Shown here: one piece after another, positions 26,785-35,541 of the stretch
Layout: each line of letters opens with the position of its first letter
How positions within the stretch are numbered: position 1 is the stretch's first letter
Assembly: GCF_004522095.1 (NCBI RefSeq)
Contig: NZ_SPUI01000004.1
Coordinates: 310,001-374,000 of the forward strand
Source: Nocardioides sp. 503
Lineage (GTDB): Bacteria > Actinomycetota > Actinomycetes > Propionibacteriales > Nocardioidaceae
Length of the DNA: 64,000 nucleotides
Direction of reading: 5' to 3'
Notes under the pieces: model-generated
Told to the model about the DNA's origin: nothing
Database searches by the model: none
The model's input: the letters and a program-made list of their open reading frames with translations, nothing else
Position numbers and translations under genes: made by a program

Positions 26785-27891
26785 ATGAGCTTCATGGACA
26801 AGGTCCGCGGTCAGTTCATCGACATCGTCGAGTTCCTCGACGACAGCCGCGACACGCTCGTGTGGCGGTTCCCCCGCCAGGGCAACGAGATCAAGAACGG
26901 CGCCCAGCTCGTCGTGCGCGAGGGCCAGACGGCGGTGTTCGTCAGCGAGGGTCAGATCGCCGACGTCTTCACGCCCGGCACCTTCGAGCTCACCACGCAG
27001 AACCTCCCGATCCTCAGCACCCTCAAGGGGTGGAAGTACGGCTTCAACTCGCCGTTCAAGGCCGAGGTCTACTTCGTCGGGACCCGCCAGTACACCGACA
27101 TGAAGTGGGGCACCCAGAACCCCTTCACGGTCCGCGACGCGGAGTTCGGCATGGTCCGGCTGCGTGCCTTCGGCACCTACGCCCTGCGCATCACCGATGC
27201 CGGCACGCTCCTGCGCCAGCTCGTCGGCACCGACCCCGACTTCCGCACCGACGAGGTCTCGGAGTTCCTGCGTCAGAACATTGTCGCCGCCGTCACCTCC
27301 GCGCTCGCGACGGCCAACGTGCCGATGCTCGACCTCGCCGCCAACCAGCAGGCGATCTCCCAGCAGCTCGTCGGCACCCTCAGCGCCAGCCTGGCGGAGT
27401 TCGGCATCGCCCTCCCGCGCTTCGTCATCGAGAACATCTCGATGCCCGCCGAGGTCGAGGAGGCACTCGACAAGCGCAGCCAGATGGGGATCCTGGGCAA
27501 CCTGGACCAGTACACCAAGTTCCAGGCCGCCAACGCGCTCGAGGACGCCGCCAACAACCCCGGCGCCGCGGGGCAGGGCACCGGGATGGTCGTCGGGATG
27601 GGTCTGGGCCAGGCCGCCGGCGGCGCCCTCGCCGGCGCGCAGCAGTCGGCTCCCGCCGGCCCGCCGCCGCTGCCCGGCGCCGGCGGGACGCAGTGGTTCG
27701 TCGCCGTCAACGGCCAGCAGGCCGGACCGTTCCCCTTGTCGGCGCTGCCGGCCAAGGTCGCCGCCGAGCAGCTGGGCCGCGAGACGCTGGTCTGGTACGA
27801 GGGGATGCCGTCCTGGAAGCCCGCCGGCGAGGTGCCCGAGCTGGCCTCGCTGTTCGGCACCAACCCGCCGCCGCTGCCCCCGCAGGCCTGA
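26785..27891 (+). CDS. SPFH-domain protein with C-terminal GYF_2 domain (YdjI/virion-core-like)
   Basis: 368 residues. Residues ~25-255 form an SPFH (band-7) domain of the YdjI type, without an N-terminal membrane helix. A Gly/Ala-rich linker follows, then a GYF_2 domain (WFVAVNGQQAGPFPLSAL ... ETLVWYEGMPSWKPA, about residues 303-350) and a Pro-rich tail (PPPLPPQA). GYF_2 domains bind proline-rich peptides or partner proteins. ATG 26785 follows GAAGGAG. The downstream gene starts 1 nt after the stop and its own N-terminus is Pro-rich, a plausible ligand for the GYF_2 domain. In Bacillus the YdjI relative is held at the membrane by the zinc-ribbon protein YdjG. Confidence 0.88.
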   Translation: MSFMDKVRGQFIDIVEFLDDSRDTLVWRFPRQGNEIKNGAQLVVREGQTAVFVSEGQIADVFTPGTFELTTQNLPILSTLKGWKYGFNSPFKAEVYFVGTRQYTDMKWGTQNPFTVRDAEFGMVRLRAFGTYALRITDAGTLLRQLVGTDPDFRTDEVSEFLRQNIVAAVTSALATANVPMLDLAANQQAISQQLVGTLSASLAEFGIALPRFVIENISMPAEVEEALDKRSQMGILGNLDQYTKFQAANALEDAANNPGAAGQGTGMVVGMGLGQAAGGALAGAQQSAPAGPPPLPGAGGTQWFVAVNGQQAGPFPLSALPAKVAAEQLGRETLVWYEGMPSWKPAGEVPELASLFGTNPPPLPPQA

Positions 27892-27892
27892 G

Positions 27893-29170
27893 GTGACGAG
27901 CGCTCCGCCGCCGCTCCCGCCGGGTGGCGCCGACCCCGCCCCGCCCGCTGGCTCCTCCGCCCCCGCGGGGCCTCCGCCCCCGCCCCCGCTGCCGAAGGCC
28001 GCGCAGGCGCTGTTCGCGTCCTGCCCGACGTGCGGGTCGCAGGTGACCTACGCCCCGGGCACGTCCGTCCTCAAGTGCACCGCGTGCGGTGCCGAGCACC
28101 CGATCGCGGCCGGAGAGGACACCACCATCGACGAGCACTCCTTCGACGAGTGGATGGAGCGCAACTCCCACGTCAAGGTGGCCTCCCTGGTCGGTCAGGT
28201 GCTCCGCTGCCAGGGCTGCGGCGCCCAGGTCGAGGGCGCCCAGCTGGCGGAGACCTGCCAGTTCTGCAACGGCCACCTGATCGCGCTGTCGACGCCCGAG
28301 GGCATGGTGGCCCCCGAGGCCGTCGTGCCCTTCCACATCCCCGGGGACGCCGCCCAGAAGGCGTTCGCGGAGTGGATCAGCTCGCGGTGGTTCGCCCCCA
28401 ACGCGCTCAAGAAGATCTGCTCGGCGGAGTCCCTCAGCGGCACCTACGTGCCGCACTGGACCTTCGACGCCGCCACGGCCTCGACGTATGTCGGCGAGCG
28501 CGGCGAGTACTACTACGTCACCCTGACCCGACAGGTCTCCGACGGCAAGGGGGGCACCCGCACCGAGACCTACCAGGAGCGTCGGACGCGCTGGTACGAC
28601 GCGTCGGGCCAGGTGTCGCGCGCCTTCGACGACGTCCTCGTCCCGGCCTCGCAGCGCCTCGACCAGAAGCGCCTCGACGAGATGGGCCCGTGGGAGCTGG
28701 GCACCGCCGTGGCCTACCAGCCCGAGTACCTCTCCGGCTTCTCCGCCTTGCGCTACGACCTCGACCCGCCGGACGCCTCCACCGAGGCACGCAAGGAGAT
28801 GCGCGCGACCATCGAGCAGGACGTCCGTCGCGACATCGGCGGCGACGAGCAGCGCGTGCACCAGGTGGACGTCACCTACTCGAGCGTCACGTTCAAGCTC
28901 GTGCTGCTGCCGCTGTGGCTGGCGACGTACCCGCACGCCGGCAAGCAGTGGCAGGTGATGGTCAACGCCAACACCGGCAAGGTGACCGGCGACCGCCCCT
29001 ACTCCGTCGTCAAGATCACCCTCGCGGTGCTCGTGGCGGTGGCGCTCATCGCCCTCGTGCTGGTGCTCGTGCTGGGCAACAGGGACGGCTCGACGGCCGC
29101 CGCCGCACTGTCCGACGTGCGGTCGGTCGCCGCCGTGGCGTGGTCGCCCGGTGCGGGCCCCCCGGCGTGA
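27893..29170 (+). CDS. Zinc-ribbon membrane protein (YdjG-like), partner of the SPFH protein
   Basis: 425 residues. N-terminal ~45 residues are Pro/Ala-rich; then a TFIIB-type zinc ribbon (CPTCGSQ ... CTACGAEH, residues ~43-67) and a second ribbon (CQGCGAQ ... CQFCNGH, ~106-126). A central ~230-residue region is Tyr/Trp-rich, and one transmembrane helix (ITLAVLVAVALIALVLVLVL) lies near residue 375. The start GTG 27893 lies one base after the SPFH stop. The pair resembles Bacillus YdjG and YdjI, which act with PspA in membrane stress. No PspA or YdjH gene is in the window, so this would be a reduced version. Phage-replication-protein names given to this family are historical. Confidence 0.85.
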   Translation: MTSAPPPLPPGGADPAPPAGSSAPAGPPPPPPLPKAAQALFASCPTCGSQVTYAPGTSVLKCTACGAEHPIAAGEDTTIDEHSFDEWMERNSHVKVASLVGQVLRCQGCGAQVEGAQLAETCQFCNGHLIALSTPEGMVAPEAVVPFHIPGDAAQKAFAEWISSRWFAPNALKKICSAESLSGTYVPHWTFDAATASTYVGERGEYYYVTLTRQVSDGKGGTRTETYQERRTRWYDASGQVSRAFDDVLVPASQRLDQKRLDEMGPWELGTAVAYQPEYLSGFSALRYDLDPPDASTEARKEMRATIEQDVRRDIGGDEQRVHQVDVTYSSVTFKLVLLPLWLATYPHAGKQWQVMVNANTGKVTGDRPYSVVKITLAVLVAVALIALVLVLVLGNRDGSTAAAALSDVRSVAAVAWSPGAGPPA

Positions 29171-29257
29171 CAGCGGCGTAGCTCGTCAGTCGGGGAGCGG
29201 GTATCGCGCGATGCCGAGGCGGCAGCGTCAGCCGGCGTCGGCGGAGGGCTCCGGAGC

Positions 29258-29263
29258 TAGGTT
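29258..29263 (+). promoter_or_regulatory. -10 element TAGGTT of the esterase gene
   Basis: TAnnnT hexamer ending 6 nt before GTG 29270; no ribosome binding site, so a leaderless start is likely. Confidence 0.45.
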
Positions 29264-29269
29264 GGCCCG

Positions 29270-30163
29270 GTGCCCGACCCCCTCCTCGACCGCCAGATCG
29301 CCGCTCTCGCCGCCGCCGGGCCGGTCGCGGAGCCGCCGGGGCCCCAGGTGCGCGAGGTGCGGGACCTGACGGTGCCGGCGGCCGGGGTGCCGGCCCGTCT
29401 CTACTCGGGCGAGCTCGACGACTGCGTGGTGGTGTTCCTCCACGGCGGCGGTTTCGTCAGCGGGGGCCTGGACAGCCACGACGCGCACGCGCGGGCGCTC
29501 TGTCGTGACACCGGTCGGAGCGTGTTGGCCGTGGACTACCGGCTGGCGCCGGAGCACCGGTTCCCCGCGGCGTACGACGATGCCGTGGCGGCGGTCCGGT
29601 GGGCGCGCGAGGAGCTGGGGGAGCGGGTCGCGGTCGCGGGGCCGAGCGCCGGGGCGAACCTCGCGATGGGCGCCGCGCTGGCGCTGGCCGGGACCGACGC
29701 CGCGCCGGTGGCGCAGCTGCTGGTCAACCCGCTGGTGCACGGCGACCCGGCGTACGCCTCACGCAGCGAGCTGGCCGACGCCTACGGCCTGACGTCGCAG
29801 CGGCTGGAGTGGTGCGTGGGGCAGTACCTGGTCGACCCGACGCAGCGCGACGACCCACGCTTCGCGGCGCTGCTCTCGCCCGACCTCGGCCTGCTCCCGC
29901 CGACGGTCCTCGTCGTGGCCGGGCGGGACCCGCTGCGCGACGAGGGTCGTGAGCTGGGCCGTCGTCTGCGTGCCGCAGGGGTGGCGGTGGAGGCCAGCGA
30001 GGAGCCCGGGATGCCGCACGGCTTCTGGCGGTTCGCCCTGCTGTCGGACGCGGCGGGATCCGCGGTGGCGCGGATGAGCGCTCTCTTCCGCGCTCGTCTC
30101 GACGAGGCGTCCGGTCAGGGCCGAGGGGCGGTGCCGCCGGGGCCGCGGCCTGGGAGAGACTGA
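29270..30163 (+). CDS. Alpha/beta hydrolase, hormone-sensitive-lipase (HSL) family esterase
   Basis: 297 residues. The oxyanion motif HGGGF is near residue 60, the nucleophile serine lies in GPSAGAN (G-x-S-x-G) near 126, Asp in AGRDPLRDEG and His in PHGFW complete the triad. This is the HSL/AaeS class that hydrolyses short-chain esters. Start GTG at 29270. No signal peptide, so cytoplasmic. The DUF389 gene starts 4 nt after its stop codon, so the two are likely in one transcript, though their functions do not obviously connect. Confidence 0.9.
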   Translation: MPDPLLDRQIAALAAAGPVAEPPGPQVREVRDLTVPAAGVPARLYSGELDDCVVVFLHGGGFVSGGLDSHDAHARALCRDTGRSVLAVDYRLAPEHRFPAAYDDAVAAVRWAREELGERVAVAGPSAGANLAMGAALALAGTDAAPVAQLLVNPLVHGDPAYASRSELADAYGLTSQRLEWCVGQYLVDPTQRDDPRFAALLSPDLGLLPPTVLVVAGRDPLRDEGRELGRRLRAAGVAVEASEEPGMPHGFWRFALLSDAAGSAVARMSALFRARLDEASGQGRGAVPPGPRPGRD

Positions 30164-30167
30164 CCCG

Positions 30168-31115
30168 GTGCTGCACCTGCGGATCACCTCCCCGGCGGAC
30201 CTGACCGAGGAGGTCCTGGCGTTGTTCGCCGACGACCCCGCGGTGAGCCAGCTCGCCGTGATGCGTGGTGCGTCGCTCGAGCCGGTCGGTGACATCGTGC
30301 TCGCCGATGTCGCCCGGGAGGCGGCCAACGAGCTCCTCGACCGGCTCGACGCCCTCGGGGTCCCCGAGTGCGGCACCATCCACGTCGACCCCGTCACGAC
30401 CTGGGTCTCCCGTGCCGGGTACGACGCCGAGCGGCACACCCCCGGCGCCGGCGCGGACGCCGTGGTGTGGGCCGACGTGACCCAACGCGCCTACGACGAG
30501 TCCGAGCTCAACTGGACCTACGTGTCGTTCATGACCCTGGCCACGATGCTCGCGAGCATCGCGGTGCTCGTCGACTCCCAGGTCCTGGTGATCGGAGCGA
30601 TGGTCCTCGGACCGGAGTTCCTGCCGATCGCCGCGCTGGGACTCGCCCTCGTACGACGGCGCGGCGGGCTCTTCCGCCTCGCGGCCCGCACCTTGACCGT
30701 CGGCTTCGTCGTCGCGATCGCCGTGACGACCGTGGCGGCACTCGCTGTGAGGGCCCTGGGCTGGGCGGTCGTCGGGGACGTGACCGGACCCAGGCCCGGC
30801 ACCGACTTCATCTACTCCCCGGACAAGTGGTCCTTCATCGTCGCCGTGATCGCTGCCGCCGCCGGGGTCCTGTCCCTCACGTCGGCGAAGGTCGGTGGTC
30901 TCTCCGGCGTCTTCATCTCGGTCACCACCGTGCCCGCCGCCGGCAACGTCGCCCTCGGGATCGCGTTCGGGGCGGGCGACGAGGTGTGGGGCAGCACGAT
31001 CCAGCTGGCCCTGAACATCAGCGGCATGATCGTCGCGGGCTGGGCGACCCTCGCCCTCCAGCACCTCATCTGGAACCGCAAGGGGCGTCACCGCCAGCTC
31101 GTCCTGCGCGGCTGA
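30168..31115 (+). CDS. DUF389 membrane protein
   Basis: 315 residues. A cytoplasmic N-terminal domain (~100 residues) precedes five or six transmembrane helices starting at about residue 122 (WTYVSFMTLATMLASIAVLV). The family signature VIGAMVLGPEFLPIAALGLA and SLTSAKVGGLSGVFISVTTV are present. DUF389 proteins are inner-membrane proteins of unknown transport role. Start GTG 30168. It follows the esterase gene with a 4-nt gap. Confidence 0.9.
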   Translation: MLHLRITSPADLTEEVLALFADDPAVSQLAVMRGASLEPVGDIVLADVAREAANELLDRLDALGVPECGTIHVDPVTTWVSRAGYDAERHTPGAGADAVVWADVTQRAYDESELNWTYVSFMTLATMLASIAVLVDSQVLVIGAMVLGPEFLPIAALGLALVRRRGGLFRLAARTLTVGFVVAIAVTTVAALAVRALGWAVVGDVTGPRPGTDFIYSPDKWSFIVAVIAAAAGVLSLTSAKVGGLSGVFISVTTVPAAGNVALGIAFGAGDEVWGSTIQLALNISGMIVAGWATLALQHLIWNRKGRHRQLVLRG

Positions 31116-31147
31116 GCGCGCCCTCTGCCGAGCGCCCTCGCCTCCCG

Positions 31148-31153
31148 TAGCCT
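31148..31153 (+). promoter_or_regulatory. -10 element TAGCCT of the lipoprotein gene
   Basis: TAnnnT hexamer ending 6 nt before GTG 31160; fits a leaderless transcript. Confidence 0.45.
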
Positions 31154-31159
31154 GAGCCG

Positions 31160-31813
31160 GTGCCCAGCCCCCGTCGCCTGCTCGGGGCCCTGGCGCTCGT
31201 CGCTCTCACCGGCGCGCTGGTCACGGCCTGCGGCGACCCCAACGCGGGCGATGCCGCGCGGTCCGAGCTCGAGGCGTTCCTCGACGACCGACCGGTGGAG
31301 GGCTACCGCGCGGAGACGGTGCACGCGGAGAACACGCTGCCCTTCTCCGGCTCGCTGGACGTGGTCGTGGCCGCGGTCGAGCCCGAGGCCCTGAGCCCTG
31401 ACGGCTACGAGTCGGCGATGCGCGACGTCGCCGAGCAGGTGTGCGAGTTCTCGCCGGAGGCGGACGTCAGCGTGGAGTGGGCCTTCGGTCTCGGCGACTA
31501 CTCGACGCCGCTGCCCTGCCCCGGCGACGGTCCCGAGGAGCGGCTCGCCGACGCGGCGGCCCTGCTGGTGGAGGCGAGCGAGGTGCCGGGCGTGGAGAGC
31601 ATCCACTACGGCTTCTCCGGCACCCTCGACGTGGTGGCCCCGGCCGGCGCCGACCTGGTGCGCGTCAGGACCGTCGTGGAGGGGGTGGCTCGTCGCCACA
31701 CCGTCGCGCTCGACGACGAGGACCCCTACGTGTCGGTGTCGGGTCGTCCGGGTGAGAGCGCTCCAGGGTCGACCCCGCGCTCGGCGAGCCCGACCCTCAC
31801 GCCAGCCGGCTAG
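31160..31813 (+). CDS. Lipoprotein of unknown function
   Basis: 217 residues. Signal peptide with lipobox LVTAC (Cys about residue 24) predicts a lipid-anchored outer-face protein. The mature part has two cysteines (QVCEFSPE, LPCPGDG) and a beta-rich layout but no recognised domain. Start GTG 31160. Its stop codon shares the bases CTAG (31810-31813) with the convergent racemase gene. Confidence 0.8.
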   Translation: MPSPRRLLGALALVALTGALVTACGDPNAGDAARSELEAFLDDRPVEGYRAETVHAENTLPFSGSLDVVVAAVEPEALSPDGYESAMRDVAEQVCEFSPEADVSVEWAFGLGDYSTPLPCPGDGPEERLADAAALLVEASEVPGVESIHYGFSGTLDVVAPAGADLVRVRTVVEGVARRHTVALDDEDPYVSVSGRPGESAPGSTPRSASPTLTPAG

Positions 31814-32520
31814 CGGCTGGCGGTCAGCTGTCCCAGGGCCGCGAGGCCCAGCTCGCGGGCGTGGACCTCGGCGCTGTCGATGAGCGGCAGCGGGCTGTCC
31901 TCGGGACTGATGAGCAGGCCGATCTCGGTGCAGGCGAGCACGACCGCGTCGGCGCCCTGGTCGGCCAGCCGGCCGATCGCGGCGACGTACGTCGCGCGGG
32001 AGGCATCGGTGACCACGCCCTGGGTCAGCTCGTCGAAGACGATCGTGTCGATCCTGGCCCGGTCGGCGGCGTCGGGCGCGACGGCGGCGACGCCGTGCGT
32101 GGCCAGCCGGTCGGCGTAGAAGGACTCCTCCATCACCCACTTCGTGCCCAGGATGCCCAGCGTCTGCCAGCCCTGGCGCCGCGCCTCGGCCGCCACCGCG
32201 TCCCCGATGTGGAGGAGTGGGACGTCCAGCGCGGCCTCGACCTGGGGTGCGACCTTGTGCATGAGGTTGGTGCAGATGGCGACCGTGGTGGCGCCGCTGC
32301 GCACGCAGTGCCGGCCGGCCTCGGCGAGGAGCTCGCCGGCGCGCTCCCAGTCGCCGTCGAGCTGGCACTGGCGGATCTCGTCGAAGTCCAACGACTGCAG
32401 GCTGATGGGGGCCGAGGCGTGCCCGCCCCGGGCTGCGGAGACGACCTCGTTGATGATCCGGTAGTACGTCGCGGTCGAGTGCCAGCTCATGCCGCCGATC
32501 AGGCCCAGGGTCTCCATCAC
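31810..32520 (-). CDS. Broad-specificity amino-acid racemase of the aspartate/glutamate racemase family (YgeA-like)
   Basis: 236 residues. PLP-independent two-base enzyme interconverting L- and D-amino acids. Both catalytic cysteines are in their conserved contexts: ICTNLMHK in the first half and ACTEIGLL in the second. The N-terminus GLIGGMSWHSTATYYRIINE is close to E. coli YgeA, which racemises homoserine and related amino acids. An alternative ATG start lies one codon downstream. It is divergent from a LysR gene (76-nt gap), the likely regulator, and convergent with the lipoprotein gene. Confidence 0.92.
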   Translation of the reverse strand: MMETLGLIGGMSWHSTATYYRIINEVVSAARGGHASAPISLQSLDFDEIRQCQLDGDWERAGELLAEAGRHCVRSGATTVAICTNLMHKVAPQVEAALDVPLLHIGDAVAAEARRQGWQTLGILGTKWVMEESFYADRLATHGVAAVAPDAADRARIDTIVFDELTQGVVTDASRATYVAAIGRLADQGADAVVLACTEIGLLISPEDSPLPLIDSAEVHARELGLAALGQLTASR

Positions 32521-32596
32521 CCCAGTCTGCGCGGGATCGGCGCTCTTAGGTATCCGTCAGTTGTCGAGGGCGACCATGAGCGCTTCTAATGGGGTG

Positions 32597-33493
32597 ATGG
32601 ATCCCCGCCGCGTCCTCGTCTTCCGCGCCGTGGCGCGGGCCGGCTCGCTCAGCGCTGCCGCCCGCGAGCTCGGCACCACCCAGTCGGCGGTCAGCCAGCA
32701 GCTGAGCCAGCTCGAGCGCGAGGCCGGGGGTCCGCTCCTGGTGCGCACCAGCCAGGGCACCCGGCTCACCGAGGCCGGGACGGCGCTGCTGCCGCGCGCC
32801 GACGCGGTCCACAGCGCGCTGCACCTCGCCGGTGAGGAGCTGGGCGCCCTCGCGAGCCTGCGCACCGGCAGCGTGCGGCTGGCGTCGTTCCCCTCCGCCG
32901 CGGCCACGCTGGTCCCGGCCGCGGTGCGGGCGCTGCGCGACGACCACAGCGGGGTCCAGGTGACGCTGGTCGAGATCGAGCCGCCGGAGGCGTGGACCGC
33001 CGTCCTGGCCGGGGACGCCGACGTGGCGCTGGTGTTCGGCTACGACGGACCGCCCGAGGACGACGGCGCGCTGAGCTGGGTGCCCCTGGGCATCGAGCCC
33101 CTCCACCTCGTGCTGCCCCCGGATGCCGGGGCGCCGGCGCGGGTGGGCGCCGCCTGGCTGCGCGAGCAGGGGTGGGTCGCCGGCTGTGAGCGGTGCCGGC
33201 AGCACCTGGTCGAGAGCTGTCGCGCGGCCGGCTTCGAGCCGCGACTGCTCCACGAGAGCGACGACTACGTCGTGGCGCAGAGCCTCGTCGCCCACGGGCT
33301 GGGCGTCACCGTGCTGCCCCAGCTGGCCCTCACGGCCTTCCGGCACCCCGAGGTCGAGGTGCGGCCGTCGTCGGGGTTCGGCGAGCGGCACGTCGGCATG
33401 GTGCACCGCCCCGGCGCCGAGGGCGTCCCCGCGATCCGGGCCCTCATGGAGCGGCTGCAGGCGGGCGCGGCTCGGGTGCTCCGGCCGCGCTGA
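32597..33493 (+). CDS. LysR-family transcriptional regulator
   Basis: 298 residues. Winged helix-turn-helix at residues ~4-62 (VLVFRAVARAGSLSAAAREL, TTQSAVSQQLSQLEREAGG), effector domain after ~90. ATG 32597 lies four residues before the conserved fold. The divergent arrangement with the racemase gene suggests it controls that gene and itself. A C-x2-C pair in GCERCRQH of the effector domain is unusual for LysR and could sense redox or metal. Confidence 0.9.
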   Translation: MDPRRVLVFRAVARAGSLSAAARELGTTQSAVSQQLSQLEREAGGPLLVRTSQGTRLTEAGTALLPRADAVHSALHLAGEELGALASLRTGSVRLASFPSAAATLVPAAVRALRDDHSGVQVTLVEIEPPEAWTAVLAGDADVALVFGYDGPPEDDGALSWVPLGIEPLHLVLPPDAGAPARVGAAWLREQGWVAGCERCRQHLVESCRAAGFEPRLLHESDDYVVAQSLVAHGLGVTVLPQLALTAFRHPEVEVRPSSGFGERHVGMVHRPGAEGVPAIRALMERLQAGAARVLRPR

Positions 33494-33589
33494 GGCCCTT
33501 GCTTTCAAGAGTGCGAACTTGTTTCATGTACCCGGACGGTCGTCGCTCGGTGACCGGACTCGCCGCCGCGAGCGCCCGGAAGGAACCCG

Positions 33590-35494
33590 ATGCCCCACCG
33601 CCTGTCCCCGAGGTCCCTCGCCGGGGCGCTGCTCGCCGTCGTCCTGGCCGTCGGCGGCCTGGTCGCCACCGGCTCGGCGCCGGCGCCCGCGGGCGCGGGG
33701 GCGCCGGAGGGGCGCACCTGGGTGGTGGACGCGGTCGACGACGCGCTGGGCAACCGGTGGCTCTCGGAGGACACCGGCGCGTCGACGGTCACCGTGGCGG
33801 CGGGTGACACGGTCGAGTGGCAGTTCGACCGCGCGGTGATCGACCACGACCTCACCTCGCGCGACACCCAGAGTGCCTGGGCGACACCGCTGGCGGAGTA
33901 CCGGCCGCCGGGCGGAGCCGCCGTGCGGCGCACGTTCGCCGAGCCCGGCGTCTACGACTACCTCTGCTCCATCCACGGCACGCTGATGCACGGCACCGTC
34001 GTGGTGGAGGAGCCGAGCGAGCCCGGCGCCGCGCCCACCGTGACCGCGACCGCCGCACCGACCTCGGGGCCCGCGCCGCTCGCCGTCACCTTCACCGGTG
34101 ACGCGGAGGACGCGCAGGGCGGTGCGCTCACCTACGCCTGGGACTTCGGCGTCCCCGAGAGGGACGACGACACCGCGGTCACGGCCGACGCGGGCTACAC
34201 CTACCAGCAGGCCGGCTCGTACGTCGCCACGCTGACCGTGACCGACACCGACGGCAACGCCGGCACCGACTCCGTCACGGTCGAGGCGACCGGGGGGAGC
34301 GACCCGGCGCTGCCGGCCATCGACGCGACCGGCGCCCCGTCTTCCGGCTCGGCACCGTTGGCGGTCGCGTTCTCCACCGCGGTCACGACCAGTGGCCCGG
34401 TCGCGTCGTTCGCCGAGGGCCTGGCGACGTACCCGGAGCTCACCGGCACCGCCACGCTGGTGCGCAACCGTGGCCGGACGACGGCCGTGCTGCAGGTCGC
34501 GGGCCTCAAGGCCGAGGCCCACCACATGGTGCACGTGCACGAGCAGCCGTGCGCCGCCGAGCGCGGCGGCGCGCACTTCCGCTTCGACGAGGCCCTGCCG
34601 TTCGGCGAGACCAACGAGATCTGGCTGCCCTTCCACTCCGACGCCGAGGGGCGCAGCGGCGTCGTCGAGGTCACCGCTCCGCAGCGCGCCGGGCCCGACG
34701 CCGTCTCGATCGTGGTCCACGACCCCGACAACGCCGCCCACCGCATCGGCTGCGTCGACCTCGTGCCCGGGACCAGTGACCTGACGTACGCCTGGGACTT
34801 CGGCGACGGCGCGACGGGGACCGGCAGCGACCCCGACCACACCTACGCCGCGCCGGGCACCTACACCGCCACGGTCTCGGTCGGCGGGGCGCACTCCGGC
34901 GGGGGTCACGCGGCCGTCACGGACACGGTCCGGGTCGTGGTCGGCGCCGCCGACACCGGGGCGCCCGGCACCCGCATCCTCGGCGGCCCGGTGGGCGCCG
35001 TACGGCGGGACCGCGCGACGCTGCGCTTCGCCTCCAGCGAGGCCGGCAGCACGTTCCGCTGCAGCCTGGACGGCCGTCCCTGGGTCGGCTGCGCGGCGGT
35101 GGTCAGCTTCCGTGGGCTGCCGGAGGGGCGGCACGTCGTGCGGGTCCGCGCCACCGACGCCGCCGGCAACACCGACCCCACCCCGGCGGTCCGCCGGTGG
35201 ACGGTGGACGCCACGAGGCCGACGGTCCGTGCGCTGCGCCCGTCCGGTGTCGTGCGTGACCGCACCCCTGTCGTCAGGGCCCGGATCACCGACCGGGTGG
35301 CGGGCGTCGTCGTCCGCGGGGTCGTCCTGCGCGTCGACGGTCGCGTCGTCCCGCGCGTCCGGTACGTCGCCGGCCGGCTGACCTGGACGCCGCGGCGTGC
35401 GCTCTCACCGGGTCGTCACGCCGTGCGGCTCGCGGTCTCCGACCGCGCCGGCAACCGCAGGGTCGTGTCCTGGCGGTTCACCCTCCGCGGCTGA
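33590..35494 (+). CDS. Secreted cupredoxin-PKD protein with an embedded Cu,Zn-SOD-like domain
   Basis: 634 residues, signal peptide ending near AGA|GAP. Residues ~43-140 form a plastocyanin-like domain with a complete type-1 copper site: H86, C126, H129, M133. A PKD domain follows (~148-234; TYAWDFG). A second PKD domain starts at ~243 but is interrupted after residue 263 and resumes at 397 (LTYAWDFGDGATG). The 130-residue insert resembles Cu,Zn superoxide dismutase: HVHE (H315, H317), GGAHF (H329), IVVH (H377), with C321 and C388 placed like the SOD disulfide. The C-terminus holds two Ig-like domains (TFRCSLDGRPWVGC; DRAGNRRVV). Likely an extracellular copper/redox protein. ATG 33590 follows GGAAGGAACC. 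Confidence 0.85.
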   Translation: MPHRLSPRSLAGALLAVVLAVGGLVATGSAPAPAGAGAPEGRTWVVDAVDDALGNRWLSEDTGASTVTVAAGDTVEWQFDRAVIDHDLTSRDTQSAWATPLAEYRPPGGAAVRRTFAEPGVYDYLCSIHGTLMHGTVVVEEPSEPGAAPTVTATAAPTSGPAPLAVTFTGDAEDAQGGALTYAWDFGVPERDDDTAVTADAGYTYQQAGSYVATLTVTDTDGNAGTDSVTVEATGGSDPALPAIDATGAPSSGSAPLAVAFSTAVTTSGPVASFAEGLATYPELTGTATLVRNRGRTTAVLQVAGLKAEAHHMVHVHEQPCAAERGGAHFRFDEALPFGETNEIWLPFHSDAEGRSGVVEVTAPQRAGPDAVSIVVHDPDNAAHRIGCVDLVPGTSDLTYAWDFGDGATGTGSDPDHTYAAPGTYTATVSVGGAHSGGGHAAVTDTVRVVVGAADTGAPGTRILGGPVGAVRRDRATLRFASSEAGSTFRCSLDGRPWVGCAAVVSFRGLPEGRHVVRVRATDAAGNTDPTPAVRRWTVDATRPTVRALRPSGVVRDRTPVVRARITDRVAGVVVRGVVLRVDGRVVPRVRYVAGRLTWTPRRALSPGRHAVRLAVSDRAGNRRVVSWRFTLRG

Positions 35495-35529
35495 GCCGAC
35501 GCCGCGCCCGCCGCGCCACGTGCCTCACC

Positions 35530-35535
35530 TACGGT
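35530..35535 (+). promoter_or_regulatory. -10 element TACGGT
   Basis: TAnnnT hexamer ending 6 nt before ATG 35542; suggests leaderless transcription. Confidence 0.4.
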
Positions 35536-35541
35536 GGCGAC

